From assembly GCA_934699095.1 (NCBI GenBank), contig CAKUVI010000009.1, positions 1 to 64,000 of the forward strand: a DNA stretch of 64,000 nt. Reading direction: 5' to 3'. Under the pieces are notes generated by a model. It did not search any database. It had not been told where the DNA came from and worked only from the letters and a program-made list of their open reading frames with translations. This DNA is from an uncultured Bacteroidales bacterium. Its GTDB lineage: Bacteria > Bacteroidota > Bacteroidia > Bacteroidales > WCHB1-69. Within the stretch, counting starts at the first letter, position 1, and the number at the start of each line of letters is the position of its first letter. The translations under genes and the position numbers were made by a program. Positions 25,638-35,452 of this stretch are shown piece after piece.

Positions 25638-28600
25638 ATGAGCTTATACCAGAAATCGGTCGAGAGACCAATTATGACAGGGCTTATTTACATAGCCGTA
25701 GTAATCATAGGTATTTTCTCAATGACAAAGCTGCCGGTCGATTTGTTTCCGCACATGGACGGAAACACGATCATGGTGCTCACCGTGTATGGCGGCGCCA
25801 GCGCGGAAGACATTGAGGACAACGTGTCAAAGCCTATCGAGAACGTGCTCAACACACTGAGCGACCTGAAACACATCACATCAAACTCAAAGGAGAACTA
25901 TTCAATAGTATATCTTGAATTTGAATACGGTGTTGACATCGAACAGAAGACCAACGATGTGCGCGACAAACTGGACATGGTGAAGTCGGCGCTGCCCGAC
26001 GGTGCCAATTCGCCATACCTGTTCAAGTTCAGCGCCGACGACATGCCTATCATGATGCTCTCCGTGAAATCGGGCCAGAGCACGCAGGCTTTATACAAGA
26101 TCTTGGACGACAAGGTGTCTTCCCCGCTGTCACGTATCAGCGGCGTTGGCGCGGTGTCAATCTCCGGTGCTCCACAGCGTGAAATCCAAGTTTATTGCGA
26201 CCCTTACAAACTCGAAAGCTATAACCTGACCATCGAGAGCATCGCATCAACCCTTGGCGCTGAGAACCGTAACGTCTCATTAGGTATCATGGACGTCGGT
26301 TCCAAGACATACTCAATGCGTGTTGACGGTGAATTCAACAGTGCCGACGAGATGGAGGATGTTGTTGTTGGAAGCTACAACAACAAGAACGTGTTCCTTC
26401 GCGACGTGGCCACAATTAAGGACACCCTGCAGGAACGTATGCAGGAGTCATACACCGATGGCGAACGCGGTGCTATGGTCATCATCCAGAAACAGACAGG
26501 CGCGAACACTGTGCAGATCTGCAAGAAAGTGCTCGAACAACTGCCCGACATCAAAAACTCGCTGCCTGCCGATGTTCAGCTTGACGTGCTGGTTGACAAC
26601 TCCGACAACATCTCCAACACCATCGCCAGCCTTGAGGAGACCATACTCATAATCCTGCTGCTCGTTGTTGTTGTTGTGCTGTTCTTCTTGGGACGTTGGA
26701 GGGCAACCCTCATCATCGCAGTCGTGGTGCCCGTCTCCTTGATAGCGGCATTCATCTACCTGCTTGTAACGGGCAACACACTGAATATCATATCATTGTC
26801 TTCCATTTCAATTGCCATCGGCATGGTCGTTGACGACTCTATCGTGGTATTGGAGAACATCACCACCCATATTGAACGCGGTTCCAAGCCGAAGGCTGCG
26901 GCCATATTCGCCACCAGCGAGGTGTCGCTCTCCATTGTAGCCTCCACGCTCGTAATCATCGCCGTGTTCCTGCCGTTGACGTTCCTCACCGGAATGGCGG
27001 GCGTTCTCTTCAAGCAGCTCGGCTGGATTGTCACCATCGTGATTGCGGTGTCTTTGGCGGCCGCCATGACCCTTACCCCGATGTTAAGCTCGTTGCTGTT
27101 GAAAAAGAACCCTAAAAAGAGCAAATGGTTCAATGCAATCTACACCCCTATTGAAAAATTTCTGGAACGACTTGACGACTGGTATGCAGGCGTGCTAAGA
27201 TGGTGCGTAAACCATCGCAAGACAGTGGTATTGGTCGCATTGGCCATCTTTGCGGTCAGTCTCTCACTCCTTACGGTTATACCAACAGAGTTCTTCCCCG
27301 CACAGGATAACGCCCGTCTGAGCGCAACCGTAAAACTGCCTCAAGGCACCCGTGTCGAAACCACCAAAGCGTTGGGTGACCAGTTGGTGAAAGAGATGAA
27401 GGCCAAGTATCCTGACGAAATCAAGACCATCAACTATTCAGTCGGCATGCCGGATGAAGACAACACATTCAGCCTGATGCGCGACAACGGAACTCATCTT
27501 CTCTCTTTCAACATCAGATTAGTGAAGAAGACCGAGCGTAAGAAGTTCATCACCGAGATCGCCGACGGCATCCGTGACATCATGCGCCAGCACATCGAGA
27601 TCAACTCATACACAGTATCCACTGGCCAAGGCAGCATGGGCGGACAGTCAACCGTTGACATAGAGCTGTACTGCTACGACTTCAACACCACCGACCAGTT
27701 CGCCGCCGATCTTGCGGCACGAATGCGTCAGGTTGAAGGCTGCTCCGAGGTACTGATCAGCCGTGACGAGTACACCCCAGAGTTGGAAGTCGTGTTCGAC
27801 CGCCAGAAGTTGGCCGAGAACGGACTGAACTCCACCACTGCCGCAAGTTACGTAAGGAACCGTTTCAACGGCTACACAGCATCTCAATTCCGCGAGGATG
27901 GCGACGAGTACAACATTCGCGTTCGCTACGCTCCAGAGTTCCGCGACGACATCCATGCAATCGAGAACATACTCATGTACAACAGCCGCGGTCAGGGCAT
28001 CCGTGTCGGTGATGTCGGCAAGGTCGAAGAGACTTTCACACCGCCCACCATTGTGCGCAAGGACAGAGAGAGAATGGTAAAGGTGTCGTGCGTTGTTGCA
28101 AAGGACGCCGCATTGAGCGAATTGGTTGCGGCTTCCGAAAACGTCCTCAAGAGCATGGACGTGCCATCCACCCTCGACTACAAAATTGGCGGTACTTGGG
28201 AAGACCAGCAGGATGCCTTCGGTGACATGTTCATGCTGATGGCTCTCATCGTGATTCTGGTTTACGTTGTGATGGCCGCCCAGTTCGAGTCGTTCACATA
28301 TCCGTTCGTGATCATGTTCTCAATCCCGTTCGCATTCACCGGTGTATTCATCGGACTTGCCGTAACAAGGACAGCTCTTGGCATCATGGCCCTGATAGGT
28401 GCGATGATGTTGATAGGCATCGTTGTGAAGAACGGTATTGTGCTTGTTGACTACACCAGTCTCTGTGTAGAGCGTGGCATGAGCATCAAGGATGCCGTGG
28501 TTGCCGGTGGCCGTTCCCGTCTGCGTCCGATCCTGATGACCACCCTGACCACCGTGCTCGGCATGATACCCCTGGCCATCGACAAGGGCGAGGGCGCCGA

Positions 28601-28775
28601 AATGTGGAACTCCATGGGTATGGTTGTAGCTTGGGGTCTGTCTGTGTCAACACTCGTGACCCTTATCCTCATCCCTATCCTTTACAGCAAGTTCGCCGAA
28701 TGGAACCAGAAAGGCAAAGAGCGCCGTCGCGCACGCCGCGAACGCAACAAAGCACTCGGTGTCAATGAAGTTTAG
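25638..28775 (+). CDS. RND family multidrug efflux pump, inner-membrane subunit
   Basis: A 1045-residue HAE-1 type RND permease (AcrB/MexB-like), a trimeric proton-driven exporter. The N-terminus MSLYQKSVERPIMTGLIYIAVVIIGIFSMTKLPVDLFP fits TM1. The proton-relay pair is present as Asp399-Asp400 in IGMVVDDSIVVLENI of TM4. The C-terminal half repeats the fold with IGIVVKNGIVLVDY in TM11. Length is standard, and the protein ends in a short basic cytoplasmic tail (KGKERRRARRERNKA). It works with the TolC-like and adaptor proteins upstream; the T9SS gene sits between. Confidence 0.96.
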   Translation: MSLYQKSVERPIMTGLIYIAVVIIGIFSMTKLPVDLFPHMDGNTIMVLTVYGGASAEDIEDNVSKPIENVLNTLSDLKHITSNSKENYSIVYLEFEYGVDIEQKTNDVRDKLDMVKSALPDGANSPYLFKFSADDMPIMMLSVKSGQSTQALYKILDDKVSSPLSRISGVGAVSISGAPQREIQVYCDPYKLESYNLTIESIASTLGAENRNVSLGIMDVGSKTYSMRVDGEFNSADEMEDVVVGSYNNKNVFLRDVATIKDTLQERMQESYTDGERGAMVIIQKQTGANTVQICKKVLEQLPDIKNSLPADVQLDVLVDNSDNISNTIASLEETILIILLLVVVVVLFFLGRWRATLIIAVVVPVSLIAAFIYLLVTGNTLNIISLSSISIAIGMVVDDSIVVLENITTHIERGSKPKAAAIFATSEVSLSIVASTLVIIAVFLPLTFLTGMAGVLFKQLGWIVTIVIAVSLAAAMTLTPMLSSLLLKKNPKKSKWFNAIYTPIEKFLERLDDWYAGVLRWCVNHRKTVVLVALAIFAVSLSLLTVIPTEFFPAQDNARLSATVKLPQGTRVETTKALGDQLVKEMKAKYPDEIKTINYSVGMPDEDNTFSLMRDNGTHLLSFNIRLVKKTERKKFITEIADGIRDIMRQHIEINSYTVSTGQGSMGGQSTVDIELYCYDFNTTDQFAADLAARMRQVEGCSEVLISRDEYTPELEVVFDRQKLAENGLNSTTAASYVRNRFNGYTASQFREDGDEYNIRVRYAPEFRDDIHAIENILMYNSRGQGIRVGDVGKVEETFTPPTIVRKDRERMVKVSCVVAKDAALSELVAASENVLKSMDVPSTLDYKIGGTWEDQQDAFGDMFMLMALIVILVYVVMAAQFESFTYPFVIMFSIPFAFTGVFIGLAVTRTALGIMALIGAMMLIGIVVKNGIVLVDYTSLCVERGMSIKDAVVAGGRSRLRPILMTTLTTVLGMIPLAIDKGEGAEMWNSMGMVVAWGLSVSTLVTLILIPILYSKFAEWNQKGKERRRARRERNKALGVNEV

Positions 28776-28808
28776 AATTTAGTATTTAGAATTTAGTATT
28801 TAATATTT

Positions 28809-29114
28809 ATGAAAGCTGTATTTATATCATTATATCAAGCCTTCTATGAGGAGGTGATGGAAATCTTGGACAAGAACGAGATCCGAGGTTTCACCTATTG
28901 GAACGAGGTTCAGGGGCGCGGCTCCGACAACGGAGAGCCTCACTACGGCACCCACGCCTGGCCTACCCTCAATTCGGCAATTCTCGCCTTCATCCCAGAT
29001 GAGAAGGTAAAGCCGCTTCTCCAAGACATCCACGACTTGGACGTCGGCGCTGAACAACAAGGCCTACGAGCCTTTGTACTGAACGCAGAGGAAATAACAG
29101 ACAAAAATTTTTAA
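28809..29114 (+). CDS. PG0541-family transporter-associated protein
   Basis: This is a 101-residue small cytosolic protein beginning MKAVFISLYQAFYEEVMEILDKNEIRGFTYWNEVQGRGSDNGEPHYGTHAWP, which I recognise as the PG0541 family found beside RND pumps in Bacteroidetes. The family has a P-II-like ferredoxin fold, which suggests a ligand-sensing or regulatory role on the pump; no function is proven. It follows the pump gene by 33 nt and is the last gene before a palindromic terminator. Confidence 0.85.
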   Translation: MKAVFISLYQAFYEEVMEILDKNEIRGFTYWNEVQGRGSDNGEPHYGTHAWPTLNSAILAFIPDEKVKPLLQDIHDLDVGAEQQGLRAFVLNAEEITDKNF

Positions 29115-29140
29115 CATCGAATATCAAACAATATTAACCT

Positions 29141-29168
29141 GTAGAGGCTCGCCATGGCGAGCCTCTAC
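29141..29168 (+). terminator. 28-bp perfect palindrome ending the efflux operon
   Basis: GTAGAGGCTCGCC plus ATGGCGAGCCTCTAC forms a perfect 28-bp palindrome centred on CCATGG, followed by TTTTG. It lies 26 bp after the PG0541-family stop codon and probably acts as the operon terminator. It is of the same design as the palindrome at 20159-20184. Confidence 0.75.
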
Positions 29169-29208
29169 TTTTGTTTATAAAATGTTAATAAAACAACAAT
29201 GTTCACGA

Positions 29209-29239
29209 TTGCTTAAACAATCATTTTTCCGTAAATTTG
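29209..29239 (+). promoter_or_regulatory. Promoter of the 1974-residue adhesin gene
   Basis: TTG (29209-29211), 20 nt, then TAAATTTG (29232-29239) matches the Bacteroidetes -33/-7 promoter. The ATG at 29300 follows after about 55 nt, similar to the leader of the paralogous gene at 19791. Confidence 0.75.
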
Positions 29240-29299
29240 CGACTTGTTTTTCAGACGAATCACCTAATAGCAATAGACAAATTAAAATCACCTAAAAAA

Positions 29300-32200
29300 A
29301 TGAAAAAACTTCTATTAATGATGCTGACGCTCATAATTATGGGCTTTATCGGATTTGCCCAAGACGGTTACGAATCTGTGACTGTCGGCAACTCGACTAC
29401 TCAAGGCTACTATGCGGGATTTGCCGGATGGTATGGCTTCACTTGGTCGGTAAACACCTACAAGGCTGACGAATTGAACCTCACAACCGGCAGCAACATC
29501 ATGGGTTTAGCCTGGAACTTCTATTCAGTTGAAAGCCCCTCCGGTGCCAACTCTGTAAGCATCTACATCAAAGAGATATCAGAAGACGGTGTGGCAGGTT
29601 CAACCATTTACGCCGACTTTAAAGCCGATGCTCAACTATGCTACTCGGGCTCTATGGGTTTCATGCATGAGGGTTGGTCCTATCTCGAACTTTCGGATCC
29701 TTACCAATACCAAGGTGGCAACTTGGTAATCATAGCCGAATCTGAAGGCTGTTCACTCTATGGCGGATGCACAAAGCAAATATACTACACAAGCCAAGCC
29801 AACACCGACATGGCATGGACATTCTTCCAAGACGGTTCCAACATGAACGCTTCCAGCTCATTCTCGACACTCAGCGGAGCATACAACAGCGACAATCACT
29901 ACAGACCGGATGTGAAGGTCTATTACGAAGAAGGCAGTGTGTCTTGCTCCCCTGTTCAATCACTTACTGTTGTAAGCAGTGAGATCACATCAAACTCTGC
30001 TGCCATTTCATGGACTGAACCCGAATCAGCAGGCGATTATTTAGTTCTCTTAAAGACCTCTTCTCAATCTTGGGACAGCGAGGATATAATCACCTATACC
30101 ACTAACGACACCTATTTCAGCTTCAGCGACCTCAGTCCCGCAACCACATACAACGTACGTGTCATAAATGACTGCGGCGATGAGCAGAGCGTGCCGCGCA
30201 ACATCACGTTCACTACCGCATGCGGTGCTATCTCATTGCTCCCCTACTCTATAAACTTCGACGATGTCGCCACGCTTCCAAACTGCTGGTCAGCACTCAA
30301 CCAATACGAGGGTTATCCGATGGTTTCTTCGACTTACCCTTACAACAACTCAACCCAGTCTCTGGAATTCCACGCAAACGGAGCATCTTACGCAGTTCTT
30401 CCCGCTTTTGAAGCTCCACTCTCCGAATTGCAAGTTTCATTATACACCTGTCGCGAGGGTAGTAGCTCTGGATCATTTCAAGTTGGTTATCTGACAGATC
30501 CTTCTGATGCAAACACCTTCATTGCATTAGAAACCGTCACATCAGCCGGACTTGGAAACAACGACTACATCAAGCTCATTGTAAGTTACCAAGATGCAGA
30601 AGTTGATGAGGACGCCCGCATAGCATTCAAATACATAAACGACCCAAGTTACAACAACTGGTATTGGTTTGTTGACGATGTGGAAGTTGACAACATCAGC
30701 CCATGTCCCGAACCTCTGAAGCTAAAAGTTGCAGGTTATGGCTTGAATTCTGTTGATCTTACATGGGAAGCAGGCGAAACCACAGATTTCTCTTTATTCT
30801 ACAAAACATCCACAGAAACTGAATTCACAGAAATAACTGGCGTGTCATTAGACGAAAACGGCATCTACACTCTGGAGAACACCTTGCCGTCAACAACTTA
30901 CACATGGTACGTTATAGCTCACTGCGACATTGACGTTCAAAGCGACAGCACCTCTTTCACAACTCCTTGTGAAGGAATCTCAGAGCTCCCACAGACCTGG
31001 GACATGGAAGAGAACAACACCGGCGGAACTTCCGGCAACCCGCTCCCTGCATGTTGGATCAGAAGCACTGTTTCTGCAAACGTCCCCTACGTTTATAACT
31101 ACCAGAGTTATGCTCACAGCGGAAACCGCACAATCTATTTCTCATCTACGGCTAACATCTCCGCCTCCATTACACCAATCAACACTGAAGTCTTAAACAT
31201 CTCCGATATCCAGCTTAAATTCTATGCTCGTTCATCTTCTACCACCACTCCCGCACAACTCATGATAGGCGTGATGTCAAATCCGGAAGACCACACCACT
31301 TTCGACACTGTGGATATCGTCACCTTGGGCTCAACCTACCAGCTGTATGAAGTTCCCTTCGACTCATACCAAGGAAATAAGACTTTCATATCCTTTAAAT
31401 TCACTGGCAACACCTCTCTTTACGTTGACGATGTAACCCTCGAGAACATCCCTGAATGTCCAAAACCAACCGGTTTGGCATCAACCCAGATAGAAGAAAC
31501 CACATTCGATTTGTCATGGAACTCTACAGGAGACAACTTCAACCTCTACTACAAGAAGGCTGCCGACGAGGAATGGGAAGTTATAGAGAATCTCTCAGAG
31601 ACAACCTACACATTGTCAGACCTTGACATGACAACCAACTACGAGTGGTATGTAGGCTTGGTTTGCAGCGACACTATTATGGCTTCATTAATCGCAACCT
31701 TCTCAACTCCTTGCGGATTGATGCCACTCACTTACACTCAAGATTTTGAGAGTGTCATCCCAGGACAGATACCAGACTGCTGGTCGCAAATCTACCCGTA
31801 TGATGGTTATCCGAAGGCAACTACAAGCTATCCTCACGAATCAAGCACCAAAGCAATGGAGTTCAGATGCCCTTCTGCAAACACCTCTGTATATGCCGTC
31901 CTGCCTCAGTTTGAAGAGACAATCGATCAACTACAAATCTCTTTCTGGACAAGAAGAGAGGGTGCAAACTCAGGAACTTTAAGCTTAGGTTACATGACCA
32001 ACACTTCAGACACCAGCACATTCACACAAATATGGTCAATGTCATCAGAACAAATCGGCGACAACTCGTATCACTATTACGAACTCAACTTCGGCGGAAT
32101 CCAGCTTGACGGTGACGATGCAAACATAGTTTTCAGATATAACACACCTAATGCCGTCTGGTACTGGTTCGTTGATGACATAACAGTAGAACTCATCCCA

Positions 32201-35200
32201 TCATGTCCTTCTCCAGTTTCTCTGGCTGCCTCAAATATCACAGCAAATTCAGCAACTTTGACATGGAGCTCTTTAGCCGATGAATTCAACGTTTACTACA
32301 AGGGCGAAAATGACGCAGAATACACCGTCATGGAGAATGTATCTTTAGATGAGGAAGGCTTTATCATTGAAGATTTGTCTCCGGCAAGCACCTATATCTG
32401 GTATGTTGAGGCAATCTGTTCCGACACAACAGTGGCAAGTACGGCAACCTCGTTCACAACTGCATGCGATGCCATCACAGCACTTCCTTACTTCAACAAC
32501 TTCGAGAATACACCAGTCAATACTCTCCCTATATGCTGGTCACAAATCAACCCGACTTCCAACAACTATCCGAAAGTAACCAACTATTCAGCATATAATT
32601 CAAACAACAAGTTGGAATTCCGAAACAACTACAACAGCAACACTCCAACTTTCGCAGTATTGCCATTGATCGATGCAGATCTTTCCGAATTACAAATCTC
32701 ATTCTGGCACCGCAAAGAAGGTACCTCATCAGGCACTTTCAGCGTTGGTTATATGACTGATCCTTCAAATGCCAACACTTTTGTTGAACTTTGGTCAACA
32801 AACGGATCCACAGCCTCCAGCGCCTACACCTTACAAACCGTTGAATTCGCCTCATTGGCAGAAGAAGAAGATTACGATTCCGAAGCAGAACTCTACATTG
32901 CTTTCAAATACAACTGTTCTTCCAACTGGTATTGGTATGTTGACGATGTAACTGTTGAGCCTGTGCCTGCATGTCCAGCACCAACAGACCTCTCCACTGT
33001 TGCTGTAGCTTCATCTTCCGCAAATCTCGCATGGTCTAATTCATCCGACAACATGAACTTATATTACAAGAAGAGCTCTGAGACGGAATGGACCACAATT
33101 GAAGGCATAACTTATGACACAGAAAGCGTATATACACTTGAGAACCTGGAACCTTCAACCACTTACGACTGGAAGGTAGGCAACATCTGCGAAGACGGTT
33201 CCATAACTATGAGTATTCCTGGTCAGTTCACAACTGCATGTGCAGCATACGAAGCTCCTTTCTTGGAAGAATTCACTGCAAATACACTTCCTGATTGTTG
33301 GAAACGCTACACCGGCAACGCCGACCAAGTGTTCAACGGAGGACAGATGAATCCTGCTTCAAATGGCTGGAACTACTCCTCAAGTGATGTATTTGAAAAC
33401 AACACACACTACTACTTGAACATTTATGGCACAGGAGTAAATCACTGGTTAGTAACTCCTGACATCGATTTGAGCAACCTCACTACACCTGCACTCTCAT
33501 TCGACCTTGCCCTCACGAAATATGCCTCTTCAGATCCTATCTCACAAGGCCAGCAATCTGACGACAAATTCATCGTTGCTGTATCTACCGACGGCGGTCT
33601 TACATGGAACGCGGCAAATGCCATTGTCTGGGACAACTCAGGTAGCATCGACTACTCTTACGACAACATTTCAAACACTGGAGAGACTGTTTACATCCCT
33701 TTGACACAATACGCTAACCAAACCATCAAGATCGCCTTCTATGGAGAATCAACAATTGATGGCGGCGACAACAATCTGCATATCGACAATGTCTCAGTTG
33801 ACGAGATGCCGACTTGTATGCCTCCTAAGAGCCTATTGATTTCAGAAATTACAGATAACTCAGCAACTGTAACTTGGGTACCTCAAGGCCAGGAAACTGC
33901 TTGGATCTTTGAATATAAAGAGGCTGGCGAAACTGATTGGGAAGAGATGACCGTAACTACTACTGAGGCGCAGCTTACAGGTTTGACAACATTAACATAT
34001 TATGATGTACGAGTTAAAGCTGATTGTGGAGACGAGACATCCACATATGTCAGCGGTAGCTTCGTTACAATCTGCGGAGCAGAAAATCAATGTACATACT
34101 CTATAGAAATGACCGATGAATATGGCGACGGTTGGAACGATTGTGAAATCATAGTAACACAAAATGGAGTTGAGAGAGCCATTCTTACCATTAACGATGG
34201 CGGCGATGAAACTCCAATAACCGAAACATTCAACTTGTGCGACGGCATTGAAACCGAAATTCTTTGGATTCCAGGTTCATATCCGGAAGAGATAGGATTT
34301 ACAATCTATGATCCAAATGGCAACGTTATCTTGCAAAAGGCTGAAGGTTCTATGGAAGACGCTGATTTAGAAATCGTTCTTCTTACATTCACAACCGATT
34401 GTCAGGGTTCAGGTCCTGCAGAGTGCGTTGTTCCTACCGCATTGGCAGTGAACGTCATCACAGAGACCGCAGCAACCGCAACCTGGACAGCAGGTGGCAA
34501 TGAGACAGCTTGGAAGCTGCAATACAAGACCGCAGCCGCTACCAGCTGGGGTTCTGAAATAGCAGTAAATACAACTCCATCTTACCAGATGACAGGTCTT
34601 GCTGCAGGCACAGCATATCAGGTGCGCGTAAAGGCTGTTTGCGGTGAGGGTGACGAAAGCGACTGGACAGAGGCTGTTGCATTCACCACCAACGAAGAGG
34701 TTGTTGAGCCATGTAACACCCCGACCAACGTAGCTGCATCCAACATCACCAAGGAGAGCATGACCATCACATGGAATGCGAACGGCGCAAGCAAGTGGAA
34801 CCTGCAGTACCGCGTTGTAAACGGCGCATGGAGCACCGTGACAGTCGAGGGCAACCCGACCTACACTATCACCGACCTCACGGAGGCCACCGAGTACCAG
34901 ATCCAGGTACAGGCAGTGTGCGACGGCGCAACAAGTCCGTGGAGCACGATGATCAGCCAGAGCACGGGCATCAACGCCCGCCTGATGGGCAGCATCTCGC
35001 TGTATCCTAACCCGGCAAGCAACTACGTTGACGTACGCGTGAGCGACAACGACATCGCAGTAAGCCGTCTTGAGGTTTACGACGTATATGGCAAGCTCAT
35101 CAACGAGGTTGAGGTCATCAACAATCCTACGAGAATCAACGTTGAAAACCTTGCAAGCGGCATGTATTTCGTGAAGGTAATCACCAACGACGGAGTGGCA

Positions 35201-35224
35201 ACCAAAAATTTCATCAAGAAATAA
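29300..35224 (+). CDS. T9SS-secreted multi-domain adhesin, paralogue of the 12967 gene
   Basis: The 1974-residue protein has a signal peptide (MKKLLLMMLTLIIMGFIGFAQ) and an N-terminal domain about 65% similar by eye to that of the 2274-residue paralogue. Jelly-roll domains open near residues 307, 557, 805, 1055 and 1313, alternating with Fn3-like domains. Residues about 1592-1705 contain a different module with DEYGDGWNDCE. Fn3 domains follow at about 1707 and 1805, then a T9SS type A sorting domain (about 1895-1974). The start at 29300 gives the signal peptide; the open frame begins 63 nt earlier, over the promoter. The final 173 residues differ from the paralogue at only a handful of positions. 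Confidence 0.92.
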   Translation: MKKLLLMMLTLIIMGFIGFAQDGYESVTVGNSTTQGYYAGFAGWYGFTWSVNTYKADELNLTTGSNIMGLAWNFYSVESPSGANSVSIYIKEISEDGVAGSTIYADFKADAQLCYSGSMGFMHEGWSYLELSDPYQYQGGNLVIIAESEGCSLYGGCTKQIYYTSQANTDMAWTFFQDGSNMNASSSFSTLSGAYNSDNHYRPDVKVYYEEGSVSCSPVQSLTVVSSEITSNSAAISWTEPESAGDYLVLLKTSSQSWDSEDIITYTTNDTYFSFSDLSPATTYNVRVINDCGDEQSVPRNITFTTACGAISLLPYSINFDDVATLPNCWSALNQYEGYPMVSSTYPYNNSTQSLEFHANGASYAVLPAFEAPLSELQVSLYTCREGSSSGSFQVGYLTDPSDANTFIALETVTSAGLGNNDYIKLIVSYQDAEVDEDARIAFKYINDPSYNNWYWFVDDVEVDNISPCPEPLKLKVAGYGLNSVDLTWEAGETTDFSLFYKTSTETEFTEITGVSLDENGIYTLENTLPSTTYTWYVIAHCDIDVQSDSTSFTTPCEGISELPQTWDMEENNTGGTSGNPLPACWIRSTVSANVPYVYNYQSYAHSGNRTIYFSSTANISASITPINTEVLNISDIQLKFYARSSSTTTPAQLMIGVMSNPEDHTTFDTVDIVTLGSTYQLYEVPFDSYQGNKTFISFKFTGNTSLYVDDVTLENIPECPKPTGLASTQIEETTFDLSWNSTGDNFNLYYKKAADEEWEVIENLSETTYTLSDLDMTTNYEWYVGLVCSDTIMASLIATFSTPCGLMPLTYTQDFESVIPGQIPDCWSQIYPYDGYPKATTSYPHESSTKAMEFRCPSANTSVYAVLPQFEETIDQLQISFWTRREGANSGTLSLGYMTNTSDTSTFTQIWSMSSEQIGDNSYHYYELNFGGIQLDGDDANIVFRYNTPNAVWYWFVDDITVELIPSCPSPVSLAASNITANSATLTWSSLADEFNVYYKGENDAEYTVMENVSLDEEGFIIEDLSPASTYIWYVEAICSDTTVASTATSFTTACDAITALPYFNNFENTPVNTLPICWSQINPTSNNYPKVTNYSAYNSNNKLEFRNNYNSNTPTFAVLPLIDADLSELQISFWHRKEGTSSGTFSVGYMTDPSNANTFVELWSTNGSTASSAYTLQTVEFASLAEEEDYDSEAELYIAFKYNCSSNWYWYVDDVTVEPVPACPAPTDLSTVAVASSSANLAWSNSSDNMNLYYKKSSETEWTTIEGITYDTESVYTLENLEPSTTYDWKVGNICEDGSITMSIPGQFTTACAAYEAPFLEEFTANTLPDCWKRYTGNADQVFNGGQMNPASNGWNYSSSDVFENNTHYYLNIYGTGVNHWLVTPDIDLSNLTTPALSFDLALTKYASSDPISQGQQSDDKFIVAVSTDGGLTWNAANAIVWDNSGSIDYSYDNISNTGETVYIPLTQYANQTIKIAFYGESTIDGGDNNLHIDNVSVDEMPTCMPPKSLLISEITDNSATVTWVPQGQETAWIFEYKEAGETDWEEMTVTTTEAQLTGLTTLTYYDVRVKADCGDETSTYVSGSFVTICGAENQCTYSIEMTDEYGDGWNDCEIIVTQNGVERAILTINDGGDETPITETFNLCDGIETEILWIPGSYPEEIGFTIYDPNGNVILQKAEGSMEDADLEIVLLTFTTDCQGSGPAECVVPTALAVNVITETAATATWTAGGNETAWKLQYKTAAATSWGSEIAVNTTPSYQMTGLAAGTAYQVRVKAVCGEGDESDWTEAVAFTTNEEVVEPCNTPTNVAASNITKESMTITWNANGASKWNLQYRVVNGAWSTVTVEGNPTYTITDLTEATEYQIQVQAVCDGATSPWSTMISQSTGINARLMGSISLYPNPASNYVDVRVSDNDIAVSRLEVYDVYGKLINEVEVINNPTRINVENLASGMYFVKVITNDGVATKNFIKK

Positions 35225-35338
35225 TCCCACATAAAATACGATTTTGTAGAGACGGACAATCGTCCGTCTCTTTTTTTTATATAATAACCGCAATTTTTTT
35301 ATTGGCAGAGACGGACGGCCGTTCGTCTCAACGGGGAA
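34703..35338. repeat. Right arm of the ~0.65-kb inverted repeat
   Basis: This is the counterpart of 12792-13488 in opposite orientation. It covers the codons for the last ~173 residues of the 1974-residue adhesin, its terminator and the flank as far as the CAACGGGGAAT motif. The two arms are about 21.2 kb apart. Confidence 0.85.
35248..35278 (+). terminator. Terminator of the 1974-residue adhesin gene
   Basis: Arms AGAGACGGAC (35248-35257) and GTCCGTCTCT (35262-35271) around AATC are followed by a run of Ts. It is the inverted counterpart of 12920-12943. A second GGACGGCCGTTCGTCTC-type partial palindrome and a CGGCCGTCCG hairpin follow up to about 35390; there is no gene in 35225-35452. Confidence 0.85.
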
Positions 35339-35428
35339 TAACCCCACGAACGTACGATTACGGGTGGAGGAACGGCCGTCCGTTTTTTATAATGGTGGCC
35401 GCGGATGACACAGCATTAAATAATTTTG

Positions 35429-35436
35429 TACCTTTG
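35429..35436 (+). promoter_or_regulatory. -7 box of the purL operon
   Basis: TACCTTTG matches TAnnTTTG, 16 nt before the purL ATG at 35453. The leader would be only about 10-12 nt, leaving no room for a purine riboswitch. Confidence 0.65.
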
Positions 35437-35452
35437 CACCCTGTAATAAAAG

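Noticed and set aside
34409..35347. A 312-codon open frame antisense to the end of the second adhesin gene
   Set aside because: It mirrors the repetitive, stop-poor coding strand; an equivalent shadow lies behind the first adhesin, and neither has its own promoter or family match.
35225..35452. Possible purine riboswitch before purL
   Set aside because: The -7 box leaves a leader of only about 10 nt; the hairpins upstream belong to the preceding terminator and repeats.
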